A stretch of 13,098 nucleotides of DNA from an uncultured Eggerthella sp. (GTDB taxonomy: Bacteria > Actinomycetota > Coriobacteriia > Coriobacteriales > Eggerthellaceae), in assembly GCA_900544455.1 (NCBI GenBank), contig UQVJ01000049.1, forward strand, positions 1 through 13,098, written 5' to 3'. Position 1 is the first letter of the stretch. Each line of letters begins with the position of its first letter. Shown here one piece after another: positions 1 to 6,962 of the stretch. A program made the position numbers and the translations under genes. The notes below the pieces were generated by a model that saw only the letters and a list, made by a program, of their open reading frames with translations, was not told the DNA's origin and searched no databases.

Positions 1-198
1 GGCAGTTCCAATCCAGGGTCGCAGTTGGCGGCTATGTCGTTCGACTTGAATCATGGCACCAGTGTACCAGTGAGTCCCTTGGAGCTACTGGATTGTTATA
101 TCTCTTGGGCTTGCCCAGCGCACCATGTGAATGGCTGTGTAGTGCGGGGATTCAGAGGCATCAAGAATGCACGAAATAGCCGGATTAGCGTTCGCTAG
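1..198 (+). other. Left edge: possible 3' end of an unrecognised ORF
   Basis: Frame 1 of the plus strand is open from the window edge to a TAG at 196-198 (65 codons), and would overlap the 3' end of the minus-strand DegV gene by 14 bases. I recognise no family in the translation, which is rich in Cys, Ser and His near its middle. Frame 3 is also open for most of this stretch (to 179), so openness alone is weak evidence of coding. No ribosome binding site or start can be judged because the 5' part lies outside. I see no terminator for DegV here. It could equally be non-coding spacer. Confidence 0.2.
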
Positions 199-1057
199 CC
201 AGGAAGAACAGGGCAAGGGTGCCAGGGCCCGAATGGGCGCCGATTACGGGGTCAACGTAGTTAACCAGGTATTTTGTGACGCCAAATTTTTTGGTTATAA
301 GGCTTTGGAGATACTCGACATCTTCAATACAGTCGCCGTGTGAAATGCCTACCACCTGATCGGCAACAGGGGCATTTGCTGTAGCTTTCATGTGATCGAC
401 CAGGCCCTGGATGCTCTTTTTGCGTCCGCGTTTCTTTTCGAGGGGGATAAGATGGCCTTCGTTGTCGACATGCATCACCGGTTTGATTTTAAGCATGCTG
501 CCAGCAAATGCAGCGGTTCGGGACACGCGTCCGCCGCGATAAAGAAACATCAGATCATCTACGGTGAACCAGTGAGCCAGATGTAGTTTGTTGTCGCGTA
601 CCCACGTAGCAACTTCAGCCAGGGAAGCACCCTTTTGTTTCATTTTTGCAGCATAGTACACAAGAAGGCCTTCTCCCATGGATGCTGCAAGCGTGTCAAT
701 GCATTCAATGGTACGCTCAGGAAAACGCGTGCGTAGGTTGCGGCTCAGGGTTTCTGTGGAATCGTAGGTACCGGAAAGACCGCTGGAAAAGCCCAGGTAA
801 AGGATGTCTTTTCCCGATTCGAGAATTTCAGTGAGCAGTTTTTCTGAGTTGGAGAGATTCGGCAGTGATGTGGTTATCACTTTTCCTTCGCGCATCATAG
901 TGTAAAACTGCTTCAGGTCAGTGGTTTCTCCTTTGAGGTAGCTTTGGTGCTGTACGCCGTCGACCATGAAGGTTAAGGGGAGGATTTCCAGTTCGAGCTC
1001 ATCGATGAGAGCCTCGGTGAGGTTGCAAGAAGAATCGGTAACAATCTGATAAGGCAT
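185..1057 (-). CDS. DegV family protein (fatty-acid-binding, FakB-like)
   Basis: A 290-residue DegV-family protein, the usual length for the family. DegV/FakB proteins bind a fatty acid in a cleft between two domains. In Firmicutes, FakB presents the fatty acid to the kinase FakA for phosphorylation and entry into phospholipid synthesis. Visible signatures are TDSSCNL (7-13), TTSLPN (62-67, where the family usually has T-S-Q-P-S), SSGLSGTY (91-98), the GGRVSR stretch (175-180), LKIKPV (189-194) and the C-terminal IGAHSGPGT (272-280). The frame stays open upstream to 1246, but I chose the ATG at 1057: GGGAGGA lies just 5' of it, and the protein then begins MPYQIVTDSS as is normal for DegV. No FakA-like kinase is in the window. 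It lies 217 bases downstream of a hydrolase on the same strand, so it may have its own promoter. Confidence 0.93.
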   Translation of the reverse strand: MPYQIVTDSSCNLTEALIDELELEILPLTFMVDGVQHQSYLKGETTDLKQFYTMMREGKVITTSLPNLSNSEKLLTEILESGKDILYLGFSSGLSGTYDSTETLSRNLRTRFPERTIECIDTLAASMGEGLLVYYAAKMKQKGASLAEVATWVRDNKLHLAHWFTVDDLMFLYRGGRVSRTAAFAGSMLKIKPVMHVDNEGHLIPLEKKRGRKKSIQGLVDHMKATANAPVADQVVGISHGDCIEDVEYLQSLITKKFGVTKYLVNYVDPVIGAHSGPGTLALFFLASER

Positions 1058-1274
1058 AGTGCGTCCTCCCCATAAAGATGCGTGTTTCCATGTAAGGGTA
1101 GCATATCGCTGATTGAGTAAAACGAAACTTTCACCTGCGCTTTGTTGGTTTATGGGGCGATTGTTGGTGGCGATTGCTTGGTTGCTGCAGACCGAATAGG
1201 GAAGTGCAAATAGCGAAGTTCTGCATTTCTCCATGATCTCATTCAATTAGACTGCCGCCCGATTGAAATTTGTA

Positions 1275-2093
1275 TTAGACCAGGTGCTGCTGTTCGAGGA
1301 ATGTTTCAATTAGCAAATTCACCTCAGTTGGTTTGTCGCTATTTGCGTTATGGCCAGCCCCCTGAACCCAGCAGACGGGAATGTTCTCGTCTGCCGCCCA
1401 CTGCCGATTGTATCGAGCGGTAAATCCTGCCTGGTCTTCCTTCCCGCAGATGAGCAGTGTGGGGCAGCTGAGTTTATAGGTTTTGTTCTTTTCGATTTCC
1501 TGCGATAGCGCTTTATATCCATGGCTGACGAGCTTGCAGTACTCCATTTTGCGATAGGCAAGCATCATTCTTTTCATCGACGACTTCCCTTTGGCGGTTT
1601 CGGCACATCCGTTTGAGCCGGCCCAGAGGAGAAGCTGCCAGGGAAGGCATAGGTAAAGCAGAAACGTATGTTTAAGACTCCAAAGCTCCCATGAACGGTA
1701 ATGGCTGCGCCCGAGAGGTGCGGAATCGATTGAAACGAAGGCCAGCGTTTTTTCGGGAAAGTATTTTATGAACGCCTGGGATACGTAGCCTCCCATGGAT
1801 TGGCCGATGAGCACTGGGTTGCCGATATCCTCCGAGTTCAGGATGGCATCGAGCCATTCTGCAAGTTGCTGAATGCTCCAGTTGAGTTTAAACGGACGGG
1901 ATGCTCCGTGTGATGGCGGATCCCATACAAATAGGTTAGCTTTTCCCTTGAAGTGCTCAATTTGATCTTTGAAAAGGTGATGATTGGCCGTAAGGCCCGG
2001 AAGGAAAACGAGCCATGGTTTCGATGGGGTTTTAGAGGCAGTGATCCAGTAGGTTATGGATCCCAGCTCGGTAGGAAACATTTTTTGAATCAT
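1275..2093 (-). CDS. Alpha/beta hydrolase fold protein
   Basis: A 272-residue single-domain alpha/beta hydrolase, probably cytoplasmic because no signal peptide is visible. Recognisable parts are the oxyanion-hole strand FLPGLTANHH (30-39), the loop WDPPSHGAS (57-65), the nucleophile elbow GQSMGG with Ser99, a probable catalytic Asp220 in LLICGKED, and His248 in GAGHN. A complete Ser-Asp-His triad is therefore present. The middle segment (about 130-180) forms the lid and is hydrophobic. The substrate cannot be told from sequence; relatives include esterases, thioesterases and lactonases. The ATG at 2093 has AAGG at a suitable distance; the Met five codons in has no ribosome binding site. It is divergent from the truncated XRE gene, and a perfect palindrome lies between them. 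Confidence 0.88.
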   Translation of the reverse strand: MIQKMFPTELGSITYWITASKTPSKPWLVFLPGLTANHHLFKDQIEHFKGKANLFVWDPPSHGASRPFKLNWSIQQLAEWLDAILNSEDIGNPVLIGQSMGGYVSQAFIKYFPEKTLAFVSIDSAPLGRSHYRSWELWSLKHTFLLYLCLPWQLLLWAGSNGCAETAKGKSSMKRMMLAYRKMEYCKLVSHGYKALSQEIEKNKTYKLSCPTLLICGKEDQAGFTARYNRQWAADENIPVCWVQGAGHNANSDKPTEVNLLIETFLEQQHLV

Positions 2094-2145
2094 GATGGCG
2101 CCTTAAAGAAGCGGTTTGCGTTTAGGCAATTGTATCCCGTTTTGT

Positions 2146-2166
2146 CTAGCAACAATTTGTTGCTAG
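2146..2166. promoter_or_regulatory. 21-bp perfect palindrome, probable operator
   Basis: Two 10-base arms, CTAGCAACAA and TTGTTGCTAG, flank a single T (2156). The dyad lies in the 137-base gap between the divergent hydrolase (start 2093) and XRE fragment (start 2231). A -10-like TACAAT reads leftward at 2129-2134, so a dimeric repressor bound here could control the hydrolase and possibly both genes. It has no T-run and sits between two gene starts, so an operator is more likely than a terminator. Its binding protein is unknown; the XRE protein, when intact, is the obvious candidate. Confidence 0.55.
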
Positions 2167-2230
2167 CTTTGCTGGGTGCTGGACAATACAGTGGATATAG
2201 CCTGGTGGATCGATGGAAAGGATAATGATA

Positions 2231-2395
2231 ATGAAGCTAAATGAAACGATAGCGGAAGCAAGAAAACGCAGGGGACTCACCCAGGAACAGCTCGCTGAAA
2301 AGCTTTTCGTGACGCGTCAGGCGGTTTCTTTGATGGGCGCTGTGCTTCCTCACCTTAAGCGCTGGAATGTTACCCATGCGAATGAAGCCTCGTAG
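2231..2395 (+). pseudogene. Truncated XRE-family helix-turn-helix protein
   Basis: A 54-residue frame beginning MKLNETIAEARKRRG. Residues 1-29 are a typical XRE/Cro-C1 N-terminus with helix 1 (ETIAEARKRRG), helix 2 (TQEQLAEKL) and the recognition helix (VTRQAVS). In intact family members RQAVS is followed by (K/R)WE and two more helices; here the frame changes to unrelated residues (LMGAVLPH onward) and stops. The start at 2231 follows GGAAAGGA (2215-2222) by eight bases and is preferred over the in-frame ATGs at 2213 and 2225. The last codons lie inside the stem of an intrinsic terminator, as expected if a deletion fused the 5' end of a longer regulator gene to its own terminator. A functional mini-protein cannot be excluded, but it lacks the helices that normally complete the fold. 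Confidence 0.65.
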
Positions 2396-2416
2396 CTAAT
2401 TCGCATGAATTTTTTT
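2376..2416 (+). terminator. Intrinsic terminator overlapping the XRE fragment
   Basis: The arms ATGCGAAT (2376-2383) and ATTCGCAT (2399-2406) are perfectly complementary, with an additional AGC/GCT pairing inside, and are followed by seven T (2410-2416). The left arm and the stop codon of the XRE frame both lie within the structure. Confidence 0.8.
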
Positions 2417-2474
2417 GCGGGGCAGGGGGAGTTGCTTGATTGGTATCATTGGGCAAGTCGTTTAAGGGGTGATT

Positions 2475-3362
2475 ATGTCCGATTTGATATCACTTAATTT
2501 GGGGGAGCTAACCGCTGCGATCGATCCCATGGGTGCGCAATTGTGTAGTCTGAAATTGAACGAAAACGAATATCTGTGGCAAGGCGACCCAGCTTTTTGG
2601 TCGCGTCATGCTCCTATTCTGTTTCCTATAGTCGGTTCGCTTCGTAATGGCCGTGCCGAATCGGCCCAAGGAACATGCACCATGGGGCGTCACGGCATTG
2701 CCCGAAATTACAAGCATAGCATTGCGTATAAGGATGAGCATTCGGTTACGTTCAAGCTGGTTAGCAATAATGAAACGATGAAGGCGTACCCCTTTCGCTT
2801 TACGCTGAAAACTACGTATTCTTTGATTGATGAACGAACGTTGTCTCAAACATTTTGTATAGCCAATGATGGTTCTGCCCCAATGCCCTTTTGCATCGGA
2901 GGCCATCCAGCTTTCAATGTCCCTGTTCCTGGTGCGGTGGACGAATCGTTTGAGGATTACATTCTGAAGTTCGAAAAGCCTTGGAGCTGCATGCTGCCAA
3001 CAATCGGAGAGGATGGCCTTATGCGCCGGGACATGCTTCATGAGTGCCCGGCTGGTACCGATATCATTCCGATTAACCATCGTTGCTTCGATCACGATGC
3101 CTTGGTTTTCACCGATGTCCCTGGAGGAAGGTTGACCTTGTTGGGCTCAAAGAGCAGGCACGGGATTCGGGTCGACTTTCCTGACTTTAGGTATTTAGGC
3201 GTCTGGTCGGCGGCTAACAATGCCCCTTTCGTTGCGCTTGAGCCCTGGACAGGCCATACAACTGCATGCGATGAAGGGGATGTTTTCGAGGAAAAGGCAG
3301 GAATGACTATCCTGCAGCCCGGCGAATCTGATACGCGCACGTTCAGCATTACCTTGCTTTAG
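2475..3362 (+). CDS. Aldose 1-epimerase family protein (LacX-type)
   Basis: A 295-residue galactose-mutarotase-like protein. The family interconverts alpha and beta anomers of hexoses or sugar phosphates in the cytoplasm; many LacX-type members have no known substrate. Visible motifs are FPIVGSLRNG (50-59), GRHGIARN (71-78), HPAFNVP (144-150) with the presumed catalytic base/acid His144, and the near C-terminal VALEPWTG (253-260) with the presumed catalytic Glu256, all in the family's usual order. An in-frame GTG precedes it at 2469, but the AAGGGG at 2464-2469 overlaps that codon and is well placed for the ATG at 2475. It follows the XRE terminator, so it is probably transcribed on its own. 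No sugar-utilisation genes adjoin it. Confidence 0.92.
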   Translation: MSDLISLNLGELTAAIDPMGAQLCSLKLNENEYLWQGDPAFWSRHAPILFPIVGSLRNGRAESAQGTCTMGRHGIARNYKHSIAYKDEHSVTFKLVSNNETMKAYPFRFTLKTTYSLIDERTLSQTFCIANDGSAPMPFCIGGHPAFNVPVPGAVDESFEDYILKFEKPWSCMLPTIGEDGLMRRDMLHECPAGTDIIPINHRCFDHDALVFTDVPGGRLTLLGSKSRHGIRVDFPDFRYLGVWSAANNAPFVALEPWTGHTTACDEGDVFEEKAGMTILQPGESDTRTFSITLL

Positions 3363-3479
3363 ATTCCCTCGCGTTTTCGTTTGGCGGCGGTTTTGATCTA
3401 AATTTGTTGGCTTGCGTCGGCTTTAGTTCTTAGCGGAGATGCCAAGTCGTCGCTTGGGTCGAAAGGGACGGATCAGGGC

Positions 3480-3485
3480 TATAAT
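3480..3485 (+). promoter_or_regulatory. Candidate -10 box (TATAAT) for the small basic protein
   Basis: A perfect TATAAT lies 37 bases before the ATG at 3522 and would give a short leader ending in a near-ideal ribosome binding site. No good -35 hexamer is found 16-18 bases upstream (TTGGGT lies 20 bases away), so it is a candidate only. Confidence 0.5.
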
Positions 3486-3521
3486 TCTCCTTGATTCAAC
3501 TTTACGAAGGAGGTGAGGCTG

Positions 3522-3791
3522 ATGACAAGCAAACGCGCAAGGCATGTTTCCGGTAAAGGTGCGGTATGGCATATGTCCTCAGAGCAGGCTACGTTAGCGA
3601 AAATGCCGAAGTACAACGGCTACGCCTGCGGTTACGGTGCTCACGGCAACGCGAAATACCATCGCGCAAAATCGAAACGTGCTTGGAAAGCGCAGATGCA
3701 AAAAGAAGGAGCCTCTCGGGGCTCCTTCCTGATTGTGGGATATGTTCTGTGGGGAGTTTGCGGCTTTAATGGTCGCTTTTCCTCATATTGA
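3522..3791 (+). CDS. Small basic protein of unknown function (89 aa)
   Basis: I do not recognise this protein. It starts at an ATG preceded by AAGGAGGTGA (3507-3516), one of the best ribosome binding sites in the window, with a TATAAT further up, so translation is likely. The in-frame GTG at 3513 is inside the ribosome binding site and is rejected. Residues 1-65 are hydrophilic and rich in Lys, Arg, Ala and Gly, with a Tyr/Gly/His-rich centre (YNGYACGYGAHG, 31-42) and a basic stretch (AKSKRAWKAQ, 49-58). The last 20 or so residues turn hydrophobic (FLIVGYVLWGVCGF). The part from about residue 62 is encoded by the terminator stem-loop of the convergent LuxR gene and overlaps that gene's end by 26 bases, so the C-terminus may not be under selection. 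Confidence is good that it is translated, low on function. Confidence 0.6.
   Translation: MTSKRARHVSGKGAVWHMSSEQATLAKMPKYNGYACGYGAHGNAKYHRAKSKRAWKAQMQKEGASRGSFLIVGYVLWGVCGFNGRFSSY
3700..3728 (-). terminator. Intrinsic terminator of the membrane LuxR gene
   Basis: Read on the minus strand, a 9-bp stem (arms at 3720-3728 and 3705-3713, GAAGGAGCC and GGCTCCTTC) with a six-base loop is followed by TTTTT (3704-3700). It lies 38 bases past the LuxR stop codon. In the plus direction no T-run follows, so it should act mainly for the minus-strand transcript although it lies inside the small plus-strand ORF. Confidence 0.82.
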
Positions 3792-5274
3792 TGTACTCAA
3801 TAAGCTCGCTTCGCTTATGAATATTCACCTTTTCGTAGATATGACGAATATGGGTGTTTACCGTGTGGGGCGAAATAACCAACTTGTTCGCGATATTCGA
3901 TGCGGTGTTTCCTCGGGCGATAAGTTTAAGGATTTCTCCTTCGCGTTCCGAAAGCGCAAATTCGTCGATGATCTGTTCACACACTACGTCTACCTGCGCC
4001 GGGCTTGCCGGTGCGCTAATTAGGTGCACAATGTTAGATTCGCGTTTGCTCATGGGAACCTGCGCTATGGCAATAAGACAAATGAAGCCGAGGCAGGTGT
4101 AGGTCACTACATCGGTGGACGCCAGCCCAGCTCTTTCGTAGAAAACTGCTAATGCGTTTCCTGTTGCTATGCCCATACGCGCACAACCGATCGAGAGTGC
4201 GAATGAAATGGTGGGCGGGAAGAAGCCTCGTTTAACCAAGATTCCGAAGTAAACAAGCAGCGATATCTCGAGTACGCAAGAGATAACCAGGCTCATCAAG
4301 AAAGCCGGGGTGTTAAACATGCCATCTGCCATAAAGAGGCAGAAGGCAAGGATGGTGAGTACCAGGAACCACGGGAACATCTTGAAGATGCCGTACTGCT
4401 GTTTGAGATAATTCGTTGCTGCTGAGGCGATAAAGAAGCAAGCACCCATGGCTATTACACCTACAACAAAGGAACTTTGTTCCAAGGGAAGGTTTTCCCA
4501 GGGGATGATTGCTGCCAAGTAATAACAGGCAGCACCGACCAAGAATCCAATGAAGCAAATTACGATTGCATTGCTTAGCGCTGGCTTCGTGGTGCTTTTG
4601 GGTAGCAAAACGGGATAATTACGCGTTTCTTGTTTTTCCTCGTATACAAGCAGCGTTCCCGAAACCACGACAAGCGCTGTAGTGAACACGGGAACCAAGA
4701 TGGTAGGCAGAGCAAGGCCGATCAAGACCAAAATGAAAAGCGTGCCACTGAAAACCATGCCGATATGTGGCATGGAAAACTGCGCGTGCATTCGCGTTAA
4801 GCACTCGCCCCACAAAATGAGCATCAAGCCCTCAAGGCCTCCCGCGACGCAGGCAAGAACGTACATCGATAAATTGGTTGGGAGAAAACCTGGCACGTAT
4901 TGCAAGGTAACCGAGCAGAGCGCCAAGCCTATAGGGATGCCGTATGAAAGGTTCTTGTTGTCGGAGAGGTGTGTTCCTCTCTTTATTACGAAAGCGGTAA
5001 AGAGCATGGTGATTGATCCCGCCAGCAGGTTAATAAGCCATGCCTCGGTTACTTGATCGTTTAAGAGCTCGGTTCCGAAAAACGAATCTGGAATGAACCA
5101 AAGAATGTAGTGGTACGTGAGCAGAAATGAGATTCCAAGGTACTTAAACGACGTGTTTGTGAGCACCTTACGTACGTAATCTTTGGTGTTCTGACCTTCT
5201 TGAGTCGCTGTTTTATCAATTTGCTCATCATGCTTTTCGATTGAGCTTTCGAGGTCCGTTTTGGACGTTGTCAT
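3766..5274 (-). CDS. Membrane-bound LuxR-family transcriptional regulator (12 TM + HTH)
   Basis: A 502-residue protein with three parts: a charged N-terminal tail (1-45), about twelve hydrophobic helices (about 46-410) resembling an MFS-like fold, and a C-terminal LuxR/GerE helix-turn-helix (about 439-496). The HTH contains LSEREGEILKLIARG, then TASNIANKL and the recognition helix ISPHTVNTHIRHIYEKV. No receiver domain is present, so it is a one-component sensor anchored in the membrane, where the helices presumably detect a small molecule or membrane state. Such proteins are expanded in Eggerthella and relatives, often next to respiratory or catabolic operons. It starts 308 bases from, and divergent to, the Cai-like operon and is the obvious candidate regulator. 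The start ATG follows GGAGGGG. Codon use is mixed (AAA and AAG both occur), unlike the operon genes, as expected for a low-level regulator. Confidence 0.93.
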   Translation of the reverse strand: MTTSKTDLESSIEKHDEQIDKTATQEGQNTKDYVRKVLTNTSFKYLGISFLLTYHYILWFIPDSFFGTELLNDQVTEAWLINLLAGSITMLFTAFVIKRGTHLSDNKNLSYGIPIGLALCSVTLQYVPGFLPTNLSMYVLACVAGGLEGLMLILWGECLTRMHAQFSMPHIGMVFSGTLFILVLIGLALPTILVPVFTTALVVVSGTLLVYEEKQETRNYPVLLPKSTTKPALSNAIVICFIGFLVGAACYYLAAIIPWENLPLEQSSFVVGVIAMGACFFIASAATNYLKQQYGIFKMFPWFLVLTILAFCLFMADGMFNTPAFLMSLVISCVLEISLLVYFGILVKRGFFPPTISFALSIGCARMGIATGNALAVFYERAGLASTDVVTYTCLGFICLIAIAQVPMSKRESNIVHLISAPASPAQVDVVCEQIIDEFALSEREGEILKLIARGNTASNIANKLVISPHTVNTHIRHIYEKVNIHKRSELIEYINMRKSDH

Positions 5275-5582
5275 GGCCCCTCCATAACGTTCTGCAATTA
5301 AAACCCCATATCAGACGGTTATTTAATCATAGTAAACCACCTCTCACTATGTATCACTAGTTTATAGGTAATCGCTGTCTCTGCTCATTTTAGATATCAC
5401 TATTTTCTCTGCAGCTTGGTAATCATGCCACTCTTGCGATGAACACGTTCATATTTTTTCCAATAATCCAGGTATCGGCAATCGCGAAAGAAGAAACGCC
5501 GAAGGGCTTCGTCCAATAGAGACATGGGGATGGATCTGACGAAGCTTTCCATTGGAGTTATTGCAAGGAGAAAGGAACCGCA
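5275..5582. promoter_or_regulatory. Divergent control region between luxR and the cai-like operon
   Basis: This 308-base gap has no convincing gene and should hold both promoters. On the minus strand a -10-like TATGAT lies at 5331-5326; a poor -35 (GATACA, 18-base spacer) falls on a repeat cluster. TCACTA occurs at 5344-5349, 5354-5359 and 5397-5402; the first two are one helical turn apart and the third is about four turns further. A dyad, ATGAAC-AC-GTTCAT, lies at 5439-5452. Nearer the operon, GCTTCGTC (5506-5513) pairs with GACGAAGC (5538-5545), and TCCAAT (5512-5517) could instead pair with ATTGGA (5551-5556). I could not assign a plus-strand promoter with confidence. Confidence 0.5.
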
Positions 5583-6899
5583 ATGGCAATTATGGCTAAA
5601 AGCATGGGCGAGGTGACATACAAAGACATCTCGTCCCTGCATAAATGGGCACTGGTTATTTTGATCTCGATGGGATCGTCTATTATCTATGCGCCTATGT
5701 ATCTTAAGAACGTTTTCTACGATCCGCTGATGCAGGCTCTCGGATGCACCAATGCGGACCTCGGCATGATGGTTTCCGCATACGGTTTGGCCGCTATGAT
5801 TTGTTACCTGCCTTCCGGCATCATTGCAGACAAGTTCCGCATGCGCACCTTGGCAACGGCAGGCTTCCTCGCAACGGCAGTTCTGGTATTTATCTACGCA
5901 ACGCTTCCTTCTGTAGGTGTTTGCCTGGCACTGTTCGTAGCTATGGGCGTAACTTCCATCCTCGTATGGTGGGGCACCCGCTTCAAGGTTGTTCGTCTTT
6001 GCTGCGAAGAAGAAGAGTATGCATCTAAGATCGGCATTAGCTACTCTATCTATGGCGTAACCGGACTTATCGTTGGCCTTATCAATGCAGCCATCATCGC
6101 TGCGCTCTCTAACACGCTTGGTGTTGCTGCAGGCGTTCAGGTTATGATCATCTTCCTTGGTGTTGTTATTGCAATCCTGGGCGTTGTCTCCTTCTTCCTG
6201 ATCCCTGACTTCAAGGGCGAGATCAACAAGGACGCTAAGCTCTTCAGCCTTTCCGAGGCAATCGAAGCTTTCAAGCATCCCGGTGTTATTTGGGCATGTA
6301 TTGCATACTTCTGCGTATACGCTGTATACCAGGGCGCAACTTACACCACGCCTTACCTCACCCAGTGCTTCGGCGCTGACGGCAACCTGGTAAACGTTGT
6401 AGGTCTCATTCGTACCTATGGTATTGGTCTCCTCGCTGGTCCGGTAGTTGGTTTCATTGCTACGAAGATCAAGAGCCCCTCTAAGACCATCATCGGCACG
6501 TTCATCCTCACGGTAGCAGTTCTTATCGGCTTCATCATGTTCCCGCAGTCCACCGAAGGCGCACTCGTTGCATCCGCTCTGGTTGTTCTCTTCGGCTTCA
6601 CCACCTACGGTGCATTCTCCATTGGCTCTTCTCCTCTGTCCGAGGTAAAGATTCCGATGCGAATCTTCGGTACCGCAGCTGGCCTGCTCTCTGTAGTTGG
6701 CTTCATGCCTGACGTATTCATCCACACCTGGTACGGCTCCATGATCGATGCCCAGGGTACTGCTGCTTACACCGGCATCTTCACCATCGAGATCGTTCTC
6801 GCAGTAATCGGTGTCTTCTGCCTGTTCATGCTTCTCCGCACGGTTAAGAAGCACTTTGGCGCCACCGAGGTTACTGAAACTGAGGAAACTGCCGAATAG
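5583..6899 (+). CDS. MFS transporter, first gene of the cai-like operon
   Basis: A 438-residue major facilitator superfamily protein with about twelve hydrophobic helices and a charged central loop (around FLIPDFKGEINKDAK). The loop between helices 2 and 3 reads PSGIIADKFRMRTL, a version of the MFS G-x-x-x-D-(R/K) signature, preceded by LGMMVSAYGL. The C-terminus is short and acidic. Its place at the head of a CoA-ligase/CoA-transferase/reductase operon suggests uptake of the substrate or export of the reduced product, a role played by the BCCT antiporter CaiT in enterobacterial carnitine operons. That is inferred from position; the sequence does not show the substrate. AAAGGA lies six bases before the chosen ATG; a second Met three codons in is possible. 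Codon use is strongly biased. Confidence 0.9.
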   Translation: MAIMAKSMGEVTYKDISSLHKWALVILISMGSSIIYAPMYLKNVFYDPLMQALGCTNADLGMMVSAYGLAAMICYLPSGIIADKFRMRTLATAGFLATAVLVFIYATLPSVGVCLALFVAMGVTSILVWWGTRFKVVRLCCEEEEYASKIGISYSIYGVTGLIVGLINAAIIAALSNTLGVAAGVQVMIIFLGVVIAILGVVSFFLIPDFKGEINKDAKLFSLSEAIEAFKHPGVIWACIAYFCVYAVYQGATYTTPYLTQCFGADGNLVNVVGLIRTYGIGLLAGPVVGFIATKIKSPSKTIIGTFILTVAVLIGFIMFPQSTEGALVASALVVLFGFTTYGAFSIGSSPLSEVKIPMRIFGTAAGLLSVVGFMPDVFIHTWYGSMIDAQGTAAYTGIFTIEIVLAVIGVFCLFMLLRTVKKHFGATEVTETEETAE

Positions 6900-6922
6900 C
6901 GGCAAGTAGTTACGACTCATCG

Positions 6923-6944
6923 GCCCGGGCAGCAATGCCCGGGC
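6923..6944 (+). other. Intercistronic hairpin with GCAA tetraloop
   Basis: A perfect 9-bp GC-rich stem (GCCCGGGCA / TGCCCGGGC) closes on GCAA, a GNRA-type tetraloop. It lies between the MFS and hydrolase genes, and no U-tract follows. It is therefore more likely an mRNA-stabilising or processing element, or a partial attenuator, than a full terminator. Confidence 0.75.
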
Positions 6945-6962
6945 GCTAAGAAGGGAAGTATC

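Noticed and set aside
392..834. Small plus-strand frames opposite the DegV gene
   Set aside because: They lack ribosome binding sites and recognisable sequence, and lie opposite a well-supported gene.
1058..1246. Extended N-terminus for the DegV protein
   Set aside because: The extra 63 residues do not resemble the family; the ATG at 1057 has a strong ribosome binding site and gives a standard DegV start.
3361..3480. Search for an RNA gene or terminator after the epimerase gene
   Set aside because: I found no tRNA-like fold and no stem followed by T-run; only a candidate -10 box at the end of the stretch.
5524..5613. Possible leader peptide (29 codons) overlapping the start of the MFS gene in another frame
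   Set aside because: No ribosome binding site precedes it and its composition is not like a known leader peptide.
5400..6935. 511-codon open frame on the minus strand opposite the first MFS gene
   Set aside because: It is a shadow: its translation is rich in Cys, Asn, Asp and Glu with no domain. The plus strand encodes a clear transporter with a ribosome binding site. Strong codon bias on the plus strand avoids TTA, CTA and TCA, which removes stops from the complement.
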